In this document: piece after piece, positions 8,512 through 17,700 of the stretch | Numbering within the stretch: position 1 is the stretch's first letter | How the letters are laid out: each line of letters begins with the position of its first letter | Source: Aeromicrobium sp. Root472D3 | GTDB lineage: Bacteria; Actinomycetota; Actinomycetes; Propionibacteriales; Nocardioidaceae | Assembly: GCF_001426485.1 (NCBI RefSeq) | Contig: NZ_LMET01000002.1 | Location: forward strand, 124,001 to 188,000 | Length of the DNA stretch: 64,000 nucleotides | Direction: 5' to 3' | Notes under the pieces: model-generated | Databases searched by the model: none | Told to the model about the DNA's origin: nothing | Seen by the model: the letters and a program-made list of their open reading frames with translations, nothing else | Program-made: the position numbers and the translations under genes

Positions 8512-8770
8512 GGAGGTTCTCCTTGGTTCGAGTCGATTGGGTGCGGTAGGGGATGACCACAGTGGCCCGGTCACGGTGCCCCAGTGGTCACCCCCGGTAG
8601 GGCTTGTGGGGAACGTTCGGGTTTGGCAGGTGTCCCTCCTTGTCCTCGTGGCCCGGGCGAGCCGTCGTCCTTCGCTTCTTTTCACCGGGTGCGCTGCCGA
8701 GTCACCGGGTGATCACGGATGGTTCTCTTCGATTGTGCGCGCCCGTCCGCACCACTTTCCGCCCGTCCTA

Positions 8771-8798
8771 CCCCCGCCCGTCCTAGGACGGGCGGGGG
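8771..8798. repeat. 28-bp perfect palindrome made of two CGCCCGTCC sites
   Basis: Arms CCCCCGCCCGTCC and GGACGGGCGGGGG around a central TA; it reads the same on both strands. It is the only place where two of the iterated 9-mers face each other directly, so it looks like the primary binding site of a dimeric protein. Confidence 0.75.
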
Positions 8799-8839
8799 CG
8801 TCGGGGAGGTGTTTGCGCAGGTCAGAGGGCGCCCGTCCA

Positions 8840-8857
8840 CAAACTTGAAAAAGTTTG
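8840..8857. repeat. Inverted repeat CAAACTT-GAAA-AAGTTTG
   Basis: 7-base perfect arms with a 4-base loop, immediately after a CGCCCGTCC copy and about 90 bases before mntA. It could be an operator or a small hairpin; there is no T tract. Confidence 0.4.
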
Positions 8858-8921
8858 GCTGAAGCGGTTGCAGAGCGTCATTTGAGGAGACGCTTGACCG
8901 GTTGGTGGTCTCGCGAGAACC

Positions 8922-8940
8922 GGACGGGCGGTGATAAGGT
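8922..8940 (+). promoter_or_regulatory. mntA promoter: -10 TAAGGT with an operator-like GGACGGGCG in the spacer
   Basis: TAAGGT (8935-8940) lies 6 bases before the ATG at 8947, so the transcript would be leaderless. An inverted CGCCCGTCC copy (8922-8930) sits just upstream, where RNA polymerase binds, a classic position for a repressor site. Confidence 0.6.
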
Positions 8941-8946
8941 TGGCTT

Positions 8947-9420
8947 ATGACGCTGCTGGCTGAGTATCTCGATGCTCGGCGCGACGAGGACGTGTCGCGA
9001 CTGCGTCGAGTCATGGCGTTGCGTGCAATGGTTGCGACCGGAGTGAGCCAACGCCAGATCGCTGATGCTCTGGGGATCTCGCAGCCAGCGGTCAGTCAGC
9101 AGTTGAGGCACGCACCGGGGCTGGACCCGATACATCCAGAGACGCTGCTGGCCGCGGCGACGCCAGTGTTGAAGGAATTGGCGGCCGACCATGGCTACAA
9201 GCGGCTGGCGGTCTTTGGGTCAGTTGCGCGTGGCGAGGCGCGCCAGGACTCCGATATAGACCTCATCGTGGAAGCGCCATCGGGAACGTCGTCGTTTCAG
9301 TTCATCCGGTTCAAGCAGTTGCTTGAGAAGGTTCTCGGTCGAGACATCGATCTGATCTCGTATGGCGGCCTCGCACCGACTTTAGATGACGACATCAGAC
9401 GTGATGCGGTGCTGTTGTGA
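8947..9420 (+). CDS. mntA: MntA-type nucleotidyltransferase antitoxin with N-terminal HTH
   Basis: 157 residues. The C-terminal half is a minimal nucleotidyltransferase (MNT): FGSVARGEARQDSDIDLIVE carries the GSxxRG and DxD metal-binding motifs. In type VII MNT/HEPN systems MntA adds AMP to a Tyr of HepT and so blocks it. Residues ~15-55 (TGVSQRQIADALGISQPAVS) are a helix-turn-helix, which many short MntA proteins lack; this fusion suggests that the antitoxin also represses its own promoter, where an operator-like site is seen. The stop TGA overlaps the hepT ATG by one base (TGATG), implying translational coupling. Confidence 0.88.
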   Translation: MTLLAEYLDARRDEDVSRLRRVMALRAMVATGVSQRQIADALGISQPAVSQQLRHAPGLDPIHPETLLAAATPVLKELAADHGYKRLAVFGSVARGEARQDSDIDLIVEAPSGTSSFQFIRFKQLLEKVLGRDIDLISYGGLAPTLDDDIRRDAVLL

Positions 9421-9782
9421 TGGACCGTAGAGCGGCCAAAGAGCTGCTGCATATCGAGGGCTGGCTCGCCCGTTCCGCCGAGATCGTCGATCGTGGGAAG
9501 GACGCCTACCTTTCCGACGCCCTGCTTCAGGAGGCGGGGGACTCGCTGATGATGAAGCTCGGCGAGGCCGCGAATCGTCTTTCGCGCCTCAACGTGCTCG
9601 CGCCGGATGGGGTGGAGTGGGCGCTCGCAGTCGCCAACCGCAATTTCATCATCCACCAGTACGACCAGATCAATCGCGGACTGACGTGGGGCACGTTGTC
9701 GGTCGATCTGCCGGCTTGGCGCGTGTCGCTGACAAGCCTCGTTGTGAAAGCTAAGGACACGCTCGGCCCGGACTCCGGCTGA
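9420..9782 (+). CDS. hepT: HepT-type HEPN toxin (RNase)
   Basis: 120 residues, all helical (DUF86 family). The catalytic R-x4-H motif is intact in RNFIIHQYDQIN, and the Tyr after it is the residue that MntA AMPylates in studied systems. HEPN toxins of this family cleave RNA. The ATG at 9420 overlaps the mntA stop; a GTG one codon earlier (9417) is also possible. Together with mntA it should stabilise the element in the host and may also act in phage defence. The gene ends 8 bases from the end of the convergent relaxase gene. Confidence 0.88.
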   Translation: MDRRAAKELLHIEGWLARSAEIVDRGKDAYLSDALLQEAGDSLMMKLGEAANRLSRLNVLAPDGVEWALAVANRNFIIHQYDQINRGLTWGTLSVDLPAWRVSLTSLVVKAKDTLGPDSG

Positions 9783-9790
9783 GTCTCGCA

Positions 9791-12436
9791 TCAGAAGCCG
9801 ATGCCCATGCCTTGTCTTGGGGGTTGGGACCAGGGGCGATCGGGCTCAGGTCGCCGGACACCGGTCGTTTCGGGGCGGGCGCGCTGGACGCGCCGACTCG
9901 GCTCGACGTACGGGTCGTACTTCGCAGCCTCTTCGGCGGCGAGCAAGGCGGCGTGTGCCGGACCGAGGTCGGCACGGTCGCGGGCGAATGTGAGGATCCA
10001 TTGCTGACGAGCGTCGGCAAGGTCCTGGGCGACGAGGTGGGCGGTGTTCGCGTCGCGACCACGGGTCATGGCGACGTAGGCCGAGGCAGCGCCGGTGTGT
10101 TCGCCGAGCAGCAGGTGGGCGGCGGGAGTGGTGTCGCCTTGGGCCCCGTAGACGGTGGACGCGTAGGCGAGCTCGACGTCGTAGCGGGCGTAGCGGGTGG
10201 GGACCTCGCAGGTACCTGCTTTCCCGGCCAGGCGCATCGTGCCGTCATTGGACAGCGCGGTGACGGTCCAGGTGTCGCGGTTGGCCACGCCGAACTCCGC
10301 GGCGTTACGCCGAGTGGCCACGCGGTCGCCGACCCCGATCCGGTCGCCATCGGTGGTTATGAGAACCCTGCGGTCGTCCACCTGACCGGCCGTGACGAGT
10401 CGCTCGCGGACAGCCTGATTGAGATCAGCCACCTGCTGGCGGGTGTCTGCCACGACGAGCGCGCCGGACGTCGCGGCGTCGTCGGCGAGCGAAGCGGCGC
10501 GTGCGGACTCGTCGGGGTAGAGGACGATCTGGCCGCGTTGCACGAGCTGGTCGAACACTGCCTCAGGCTGCTCACCTGAGCGCATGGCAAGGCTGAGGGC
10601 TGCATAGTCGGGGTCGGTGAAGCGGTGGACGGTGTCCAGCGTGACGCTCGAGTCTGGTCCGGCCCAGCGTGCGGCGAGGTCGAGCACGCCACCTCGTCCG
10701 ACCGCGGGAAGCTGGTGACGGTCGCCGACGAGCGCGAGCCGAGCGCCGGTGGTGTCGGCGATGATCGTCAGGGCTCGTGCGGTGTCTTGGTCGAGCATCC
10801 CGGCCTCATCGACCAGGAGCAGATCGCCATGACGCAGGCGGGCTTCGGGGGAGGGGTCCGCGGGTTCGCGGGTCCACTGACCGTCCTCGTTCCAGGAGAA
10901 GCCGTACTGGTGGGCGAGCCAGGCGGCGGAGTAAGCGCGAGTGCCGATCTCGCTCTGCGCGACCTGGGCGGCCTTCAGCGTGGGAGTGACGACGATCATC
11001 CGGTGCCCGAGCTGCTCCAGCACAGACCTGGCGCCGGCCAAGGTGGCCGTCTTGCCCGCTCCGGCGGCACCTTCGACGACGACCAACCGGTGCACGCCGA
11101 CCAGTGCGCCCACGGCCTGTAGCTGCGTCTCGTCGAGGGCGACGCCGGTGACGGGTTGTGCAACGCCGCCCAAGGAGGCGCGGGTGGCGAACGAGGCGGT
11201 GAGGTCGGCCTCGACCTCGAGCACCTCACGGGACGTCAGAGCCCGGATGTGCTCCGGCATCCCATCGCCGTCGACGAGCAGGACGCAGGCCGTTTCCGCT
11301 CGTGCGGTCAGATCCTCGGCCAGCTCGGTCCGCACCGACGGGTCGGCGATCAGACCAGTCGCCGCGATGAAGATCTCGACCTGGCCGCGGATGTCGGCGG
11401 CGTTCCACGCCGACCGCTTCGCGCCCAGCCGGGACAGCACCCTACTGACCACTGCCTCGCGGTCGAGGGCCCCTGCGCGTGTAACCGGACGTGTTACCGC
11501 CGTGGTGGGGGACTGGAATCCGAGCTCGCGCAGGCCCTCGATCCAACGGTCGGTCAAGACCGTGCCGTCGGCGGGGATCACCTTGTCCGGTCGGGCCTCG
11601 GACCACGCCCGCCGGTCCCAGGTGCGGAGCAGCTCTGGTCCCGGTTCCTGCTGCGGGTGGTCCCTGCGCCAGTCGGATTCGTAGCGTTCGACGTTCCTCT
11701 CGATCTGCCGGGCGCGTGCCGAGAACGATCCGATGTAACCCGATAGTTCGTTCAACTCGCCGGACTGAGGGTCGAGGGTGAAGCCTTTGTCGGCCAGTGC
11801 TTGGCGGAACTCCGGGTCGCACATCACGGCTGCGTGACCGATGCCATTGACGGCATCGATCATGTCGCGGACACCGACCGTGTGGAGGCCCCGCCACCGG
11901 CCAGCCGCCCATACGCGAGCGTTGATCTGCAGGTGAAGGTGTCGATGTGGATCGCCGGCTCGTGACGTGTAGTGGCGGATGAGAGCGGCTTCGATCCGTT
12001 CGACCGGAACTTGAACCTGTCCTCCGCGCGGCCCGACCCGCGTGGTGGCGTGCTCAGCCAGCCAGGCGGTGGTCTCGCGTGCGGCTCGAGCCTGCGCGGC
12101 GTCGTAGGCGTCGGCGATGTCGGGGTCGAGCGTCGCCGCGAGCGACCAGGTCTTCGGCCCGTTGACGACCACCTCGACGAACCGCACCGCTGAGGCGTCA
12201 TGACGTAACCGGCCGCGGGGCTCGCTTGTTACCGGGTCCAGGCCGGCGACCCACGCTTCGTAACCGTCGCCGTCGAGTGCTCCGACGGCCTCGACCCCGT
12301 CAGGTGTGGCGACCATCCGTTCGGCCAGGCCGGTGCCCTCGGCCAGGTAGTAGTCGTCGACACGCGCCCGGTCGGCTTCGACGTAGCTGCGGGCAGCACC
12401 AGGGCTTCCTCGGTAGACCTTCACACCGCCATGCAC
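9791..12436 (-). CDS. MobF family relaxase-helicase (TraA/TrwC-like)
   Basis: 881 residues. The N-terminal TrwC relaxase domain (1-310) has a paired Tyr (Y29-Y30 in DDYYLAEG) and the metal-binding three-His cluster GDPHRHLHLQ (H164, H166, H168). The second part is a RecD-like SF1 helicase: Walker A GAAGAGKT (456-463), Walker B LLLVDEAG (539-546), motif III GDRHQLPAVG, and a C-terminal motif VI region (YVAMTRGRD). It should nick at oriT and unwind the strand for transfer. A GTG at 12424 (MKVYRG) fits the family start as well as the ATG at 12436. It is shorter than many actinobacterial TraA proteins because the C-terminal extension is missing. No transfer channel genes accompany it, so transfer would need a helper. 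Confidence 0.93.
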   Translation of the reverse strand: MHGGVKVYRGSPGAARSYVEADRARVDDYYLAEGTGLAERMVATPDGVEAVGALDGDGYEAWVAGLDPVTSEPRGRLRHDASAVRFVEVVVNGPKTWSLAATLDPDIADAYDAAQARAARETTAWLAEHATTRVGPRGGQVQVPVERIEAALIRHYTSRAGDPHRHLHLQINARVWAAGRWRGLHTVGVRDMIDAVNGIGHAAVMCDPEFRQALADKGFTLDPQSGELNELSGYIGSFSARARQIERNVERYESDWRRDHPQQEPGPELLRTWDRRAWSEARPDKVIPADGTVLTDRWIEGLRELGFQSPTTAVTRPVTRAGALDREAVVSRVLSRLGAKRSAWNAADIRGQVEIFIAATGLIADPSVRTELAEDLTARAETACVLLVDGDGMPEHIRALTSREVLEVEADLTASFATRASLGGVAQPVTGVALDETQLQAVGALVGVHRLVVVEGAAGAGKTATLAGARSVLEQLGHRMIVVTPTLKAAQVAQSEIGTRAYSAAWLAHQYGFSWNEDGQWTREPADPSPEARLRHGDLLLVDEAGMLDQDTARALTIIADTTGARLALVGDRHQLPAVGRGGVLDLAARWAGPDSSVTLDTVHRFTDPDYAALSLAMRSGEQPEAVFDQLVQRGQIVLYPDESARAASLADDAATSGALVVADTRQQVADLNQAVRERLVTAGQVDDRRVLITTDGDRIGVGDRVATRRNAAEFGVANRDTWTVTALSNDGTMRLAGKAGTCEVPTRYARYDVELAYASTVYGAQGDTTPAAHLLLGEHTGAASAYVAMTRGRDANTAHLVAQDLADARQQWILTFARDRADLGPAHAALLAAEEAAKYDPYVEPSRRVQRARPETTGVRRPEPDRPWSQPPRQGMGIGF

Positions 12437-12642
12437 GACTCATCACCACCCACGACAACCAACAATCGGCCTGAAAACGCATCGTGGGCCGCCCGTCCTC
12501 GGGCGACCCATCTACATCCTTCGTAAAATGCGTGCCGACTGATTTGAAGGGTTCGAGAAGGTCGATTTGGACTGAAATCTCAGTCGTTGCCTGGTTGTTG
12601 TTGGCGGTGATTGGAAGTGTCAGTCGCGGCTGGTCTTGGTGC
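12437..12642. other. Intergenic region upstream of the relaxase; candidate oriT/operator
   Basis: 206 bases with no gene. A CGCCCGTCC copy at 12490-12498 is followed at once by the near-complement CGGGCGACCC, forming an imperfect hairpin 54-75 bases before the relaxase start. MobF oriT sites usually lie beside the relaxase gene, so this is the first place to look; no nic site could be recognised. Confidence 0.35.
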
Positions 12643-13290
12643 TCAGAGCGTGCTGATTCGCGTGGTGCTCAGAGTCAGCGCTGCTTCGCGCTCGCGAGCG
12701 TCCGCAGACGTGGCGGGATCGACGGCCGCCAGTAGGTCCGGGTCGTGGTCTGCGATCGTCTTGACCTTGTCGAGGTGATCGGTGCAGCGGACGGAGATCG
12801 TTCCTCGGCTGGCTCGCAGGTGGAAGCAGGAGACCAGGTCGTCCAGTAGGTCACCTCGGAGGTAGCCGTCGATGCCCTGCGCGATGGTGGAGTTGCCGAC
12901 CGATCCGGATCCGCGCACGAGTTCGTCAGCGACCCGGCCAGCAACAGGACGGTGCCCGTCGAACTCATGATGGGTGGCTCGATTCCGAACTCGAGACACC
13001 AGTTCGGTGGAGTTGATGGTCCGGATTTGCTTCTTGAGCCGGGATGCCTGTGATGCTCCAAGCCATGAGGCGTCAGTATCGGCGAGCAAGCTGACCGCGG
13101 CCCACGCAGTCTTTTCGTCCCACACCCGTCGCTGGACCGTTCCACGGCGCCGCAGGAAGGTCGACACCGAATCGGCTTCGATGACGCCGCGGGCGACCAG
13201 CGCGATGCTGCCGTCGCCGGCGAGGTTTCGCACCCGGCGTTGGGACACACCGATGCGATCGGCAGCCTCAGCGACGGAAAGGAAATCCAT
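12643..13290 (-). CDS. HTH (excisionase/MerR-like) regulator of unknown function
   Basis: 215 residues from the ATG at 13290. Residues 1-50 are a winged helix (LSVAEAADRIGVSQRRVRNL, then a GVIEADSV wing). The rest (~60-215) is helical with no recognised family; it vaguely recalls the C-terminal parts of AbiEi-like antitoxins, but no AbiEii partner is nearby. The frame is open to an ATG at 13326, and the whole 38-base interrupted palindrome (13289-13326) lies between the two starts. The palindrome looks like its own operator, so the shorter form is preferred. It is upstream of and co-oriented with the relaxase gene and may regulate it. Confidence 0.75.
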   Translation of the reverse strand: MDFLSVAEAADRIGVSQRRVRNLAGDGSIALVARGVIEADSVSTFLRRRGTVQRRVWDEKTAWAAVSLLADTDASWLGASQASRLKKQIRTINSTELVSRVRNRATHHEFDGHRPVAGRVADELVRGSGSVGNSTIAQGIDGYLRGDLLDDLVSCFHLRASRGTISVRCTDHLDKVKTIADHDPDLLAAVDPATSADAREREAALTLSTTRISTL

Positions 13291-13326
13291 GACCGATAGT
13301 TTCCGAATCAGGAAACTATCGGTCAT
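13289..13326. promoter_or_regulatory. 38-bp interrupted palindrome at the start of the HTH gene
   Basis: Arms ATGACCGATAGTTTCC and GGAAACTATCGGTCAT are perfect 16-base inverted repeats around GAATCA. It overlaps the start region of the regulator gene at 12643-13290. This is the expected form of a high-affinity autoregulatory operator. Confidence 0.75.
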
Positions 13327-13686
13327 GTGGTTTGTGTACGGAACGCGCAGACTTGACGGGACAGGAATGCTCTAGCTCGCGTTTAGTCGGGGCTAGCGGG
13401 CTCGCACGCGACCACTCGACATCCAAAGGATGGCGTATGAGTTGGCAACGCTCCCGACGTATTCCTCGCTCGTAGGCGAGCCGTTTCGACCAGGCTGACA
13501 CAGGGATGGCGTGGCCCTCTGGGAAATCTGAACCGAACCCTAGGGTGAGCTTGCGTTGGGGACTCACGCGGGCGGCTCGGTCCGGGCGCCCTGGGTTCTA
13601 ACGATAGCGTTGCCGGCTCGAACACCTTCCGCACAAACTAACTGTTCATCACATGATGCCGACGAAGATCCGCTCAGTCTCGGCTG
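13327..13686. other. Intergenic gap, nothing recognised
   Basis: 360 bases between the HTH regulator and the end of the methylase gene. Short frames exist on both strands but none has protein-like composition, a ribosome binding site or a known motif. Confidence 0.5.
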
Positions 13687-14733
13687 TCAGTCCATCGGCT
13701 TGACGTGGGCGTCGATGAAAGCGATTTCTTCAGGGTCGAGACCGTACTTGGCATAGAGCTGGGCATCGATCTCGGGGAGCGACTTGGTCCAGTCGATGTC
13801 CGAGGCGGACGTGAAGTCCTGTTTCGGGACGTACTTCCATGTGCTGCGCGGGTTGTGCTGCGTGACCTTAAGGATGCCGAGAATCACTCGCGCGAACTTC
13901 GACTGGATGTATTTGAGGCACGCTTCGCCTTCGGCCCTTGTGTCGAAGGAGCCGATGCTGATGAAGGTCTGAGTTACGCCTACCCCCGGTTCCAGGAGGA
14001 GCGAGTATCCGGTGACAAGGGCGGGTTTGTTACCTAGCATCCCGCCTGCGTTTCGAGATGCAGGGACGGCGACCTTGTACTTGTCGAGGCTCTCAGGCCC
14101 TTCGATATAGTCCCGGCGGACCCAACGGTAGACGCGCTTGGTGTCGGCCAACCCATACATCCGTGCGTACTCGCGCCCATCATCGGGTCGCTCTGCATGG
14201 AACACCGGCAGCGTGAACGCACTCGTCACCAACTTGTATCGTTCGGAGTTAGGTAACTGAGCTTCGACTTCGGGATTCTCTTCGTGCATGCGCTCGGTAT
14301 ACCGGTAGGACCGCGAACTCGTGAACTCGAGCGACGCAATGGACTCGTGGGGTGCTTCGACAACCTTGTGATGAATTGCGTTCAGTTCTGCGAACATGGA
14401 GAACACCCCGATCGGTTCCCCTTCTCGCGACTCGTCGCGGTAGGTCACGGCAACTCCGCCCATAATTTCCGTGCCCGGGAAGAGATCGTCACTGTTCGGG
14501 ACGTAGTGCGGAACACTGAGGTGCGGGTCAGCGAGCATCTTCGCGTTCCATGCCTTCGGCGTTTGGCCGGCATTGAACAAGAAGCGCGCTGGAGTGATGA
14601 GTACAGCCTTCTCCGCGACCTCGTAGGCCGCGTCCATGAATAGGTTGTAGACGGGCGTGGCGAAACGTCCGCCGCCCTCCGTCTCTTCCTGGTACGGAGG
14701 GTTACCGACAACAACATCGAACTTCTTGGTCAT
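13687..14733 (-). CDS. Eco57I-type DNA methylase subunit (NPPY motif plus target recognition)
   Basis: 348 residues. The protein begins almost directly with motif IV of N6-adenine methylases (FDVVVGNPPYQEET) and continues with VLITPARFLFNAG, typical of the Eco57I restriction-modification family. The C-terminal ~200 residues should hold the target recognition domain. Motif I (the SAM-binding FxG-type loop) is absent from this chain; a degenerate one is at the end of the gene just upstream and a good one is in the first gene of the operon. The ATG at 14733 is one base after the upstream stop (TGA-C-ATG), with GGAG 9 bases before it; a TTG at 14748 would overlap. Likely works only in complex with its operon partners. 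Confidence 0.88.
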   Translation of the reverse strand: MTKKFDVVVGNPPYQEETEGGGRFATPVYNLFMDAAYEVAEKAVLITPARFLFNAGQTPKAWNAKMLADPHLSVPHYVPNSDDLFPGTEIMGGVAVTYRDESREGEPIGVFSMFAELNAIHHKVVEAPHESIASLEFTSSRSYRYTERMHEENPEVEAQLPNSERYKLVTSAFTLPVFHAERPDDGREYARMYGLADTKRVYRWVRRDYIEGPESLDKYKVAVPASRNAGGMLGNKPALVTGYSLLLEPGVGVTQTFISIGSFDTRAEGEACLKYIQSKFARVILGILKVTQHNPRSTWKYVPKQDFTSASDIDWTKSLPEIDAQLYAKYGLDPEEIAFIDAHVKPMD

Positions 14734-14734
14734 G

Positions 14735-17700
14735 TCAGTCGTCTCCAAGCATTTCGGCGGTGATCTTGGCGCGTTCTTCGGATGTCATGTAGGCGAGATT
14801 GCCGACCCGGAAGTGCCCGGAGCCCTCAATCCAGGTCTTGCGTTCTTCGACGCCGCCTGAGACGCCTTCGATAGTGATGCGGTGCAGAATTTCGTTGTGG
14901 CTCATCTCGTAGATCTGCGAGGTGAGGATGTGGCGCAGGCGTTCGTCCTGGTCGGGGATCGTTTCGGCGAGGCCTGTGTCGAGCCGGCGGACGAACTCCA
15001 TGACGAAGAGTCCGGCTGTTGAGAATGGGTCGGCGAAAGTCTTTGTCGGGTCGCTGAAGATGCCTGGGTTTTCTAACTCGAGCGTGTCGACCATCCTCAT
15101 GACGACTGCCTTCGGGGTGAAGACCAGGGAGGTCTTCTGCTGCGGGACGTAGGCGAAGATGTCCTCGGTGAGAGCTGGGTTGAAGTAGTCGGCGAGGTCT
15201 TCCTTCTTGGTGAGGAACTCTTGGATGGCCTGATTGAACACGTCCTCGTCGAACAGACCGGGGATCGTGGTGACGGTGCCGTCATCTTCGGTGACTGTTT
15301 GACCGTCGCGCAGGGTGCGGAACTCTGCCTCGCTGATGCCGGTGATCTCCTCGAACACGTCGTCCGGGGTGTAGTCGTCGAAGTTGCCGAGACGCATGTC
15401 CCGGTGGCCGTACGCCATGAGGAACATCGGGATGGTGCGGGCGAATCCGCGGAGGTGGCTCCGCGCGTCGTCCATCGACTTGTCGGCCTGCTTCTGGACC
15501 TTCTTGGTCTCCTCGCGGGTCACCACCTCCGGGACGATCTTGTTCATCGTCTCCTGGACGATGTCCAAAATGTTCGCCTGGAAGGACGACTCGGCCTCAA
15601 CGCGTTTGATCTCGACTGCTTGCGCTTCGGCCTCGGTGGCCGCCTCAGCGGCCTCGTCCTCGAGGTGCTGCTGGGCAATGGTGTGCTCGGCGTAGGCGCG
15701 CTCGACCTCGGCCTTCACCTTGGCCTCGGTCGTTTTGGTGTCGCGCGCGACCTGTGCCGCTGTGAGCCCGTAGGACTCCTGGAGTTCGGTGCGCTTGGTG
15801 CTCGTCTCCGAGGTGACGGCCTCGGCGATTCTTGCCGCCGCTGTACTGGCGGGTGTATTGGGATCGACGGGTGGGAACGACTCGGCCGACCATATCGGCT
15901 TGCCGAGCTCGGCGACCTTCGGGTTGATGACGGTGTCGGCATCGACCTTGACGTTGCCGTCGCTATCGGTGATTGGCGGCGGGTGAGGGAGGTCTAGGGC
16001 CTGCCCAGTGCGAACCTTGCCCTGCTTGGCTGTGGGCAGCTTGTCGAGGATGTTCTTAACGTGCTCGCTGTACCGGAAGATGGCACCCACGTTCGCGAAG
16101 AGCAGGTTTGAGAGGAAGCCGCGTCGGACGACCTCTCGTGCTTTGAAAACCCGCGGGAACGTGAGCACCTGAGCGGCGTCGAGCTCGATCATTCGTCCCT
16201 CAGAGTCCTCGCCGAGAACGGGGAAGAAGTTCAGCAGCCGCCGAATGTTGTCCTGGCGCTCGCTGCTGTCTACGGGCGGGTGTAGGGCGAGGTTGTTGGC
16301 GAACTCGTCGAAGATGGTCAGTGTGCGTTCCGGGGCGAAGTCGAAGATGTAGGCGTTCTTCTTCTGAAGGACGGCGTTGTCGCTGCGGACAAATGTGTGA
16401 GGGTTTTGTGCGCGGAATGCCGCCTGCGTGTAGAGCGCCGGCGAGGAGATGTTGGAAAGCATGATGACCGCGGTCCACTCGGGGACCGTGACGCCTGTAG
16501 TGAGCTGGCCGACCGAGAGTGTGATCGTCTTGCCTCCGACGGCCTCCGTCCTCTTGATCGCCTCCTTGACCCTGTCCAGGGACTTGGCGGTGCTGGCGTC
16601 GTTGCTTGTCTCGTCGAGAGACTCGTCGTTGGCGGAGCGACCGTCGCCGGCGGCCAAGATGATCGTGTAGTCCTTGAAGACGTCGTGCTTCTTCAGCAAC
16701 CGTTCGAGGGCTTTGGCAGAGGAGACGCGGTTGAGGAGCCAGAACGAGTGGCGGATCTCGTCACGGAGCTCGCGCGTGGAGAACGGGTACTTCTCGTTGG
16801 TCGTCAGGGTGTCGAGAAACTTGGAGACCTCGGCCTCATGCTCGAAAAAGCCGTTGTCCTTCGTTCGGAAAAACTCGGCCAAGTCGAACGTATAGTCGAC
16901 GTTTGCCTCGTCCTCCTCTAGAGCCACACCCTCAGCGAGGCGGTCGGCGACCATGCGAGACAGCTGGTAGGTCAGCAGGTTGAGCGTCGGCAATGTGGCG
17001 TACGGGTTGTCCTGCGAGTCGTCCGACCACTGGTCGCGGGCGGTCTGCTCGTCCTCGTAGGTCCAGTTGAAAATCTGGTCCTCGGTGAAGCGGCCAGACG
17101 CCAGCGCCTTGAAGGGTGTGCCCGACAAGTGAAGGGTGTGGCTGCGCTTGATCTGGTCGAACGCGATGTCGGTCTTCGTTGTGTCGATGCCCTCGTGGGC
17201 CTCGTCGATGATGAGCAGGTCCCATTCCATCTCAGCGATGTGCTTGAGCTTGGCGTAGCTGCCACCGAAGTACTGCGACCCTTTGATGTCCTGCAGCGAC
17301 ACAAACTCGATGATGCGCGGGCCGCCGTCGACGTTCTGCGCGACGTAAGCACGCCATTGCTCGCGCGTCATTGGGGAACGCTCGGACAGGGACGAGGACT
17401 CGGAGACAAACTGGTAGGTCGTCTGATGACCGATGAACCGCTGGTAGTCGTCGTACCAAGAGTTGGCGATCGCCGGCCGGTTCGTCACGATGAGCGCCCT
17501 GCGAACGTCCATATCCCGCAGGAGCTGGTAGGTCGTCAGCGTTTTTCCGAACCGAGGCTTGGCGTTCCAGAGGACCTCACCCTCACCAGCTTTGAGAGCA
17601 GTCACAGCCTGCGCGACTGCTGCTTGCTGCTCAGGGCGGAGCTTGTAGTCGTCCTGGGACTCGCCAGGCGGTGTGACGAACGACTTCGAGGCGAACTCGA

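Larger units (their letters stand above)
8512..8946. promoter_or_regulatory. Repeat-rich intergenic region between xis and the toxin-antitoxin pair
   Basis: 435 bases without a gene. It holds six copies of CGCCCGTCC (four direct: 8740, 8760, 8775, 8830; two inverted: 8786, 8922), two direct copies of TCACCGGGTG 20 bases apart (8682, 8702), TGACCAC (8554) facing GTGGTCA (8584), and the inverted repeat CAAACTT-GAAA-AAGTTTG (8840-8857). The density of sites suggests a control region for the divergent xis-int and mntA-hepT operons, or a DNA-processing site such as an origin. Confidence 0.6.

Noticed and set aside
8740-8838. CRISPR array from the CGCCCGTCC repeats
   Set aside because: The repeats are 9 bases with uneven short spacing, unlike CRISPR repeats; no cas gene is present.
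13316-13567. 83-codon minus-strand frame upstream of the HTH gene
   Set aside because: No RBS, no homology recognised and it overlaps the palindrome; kept as empty intergenic DNA.
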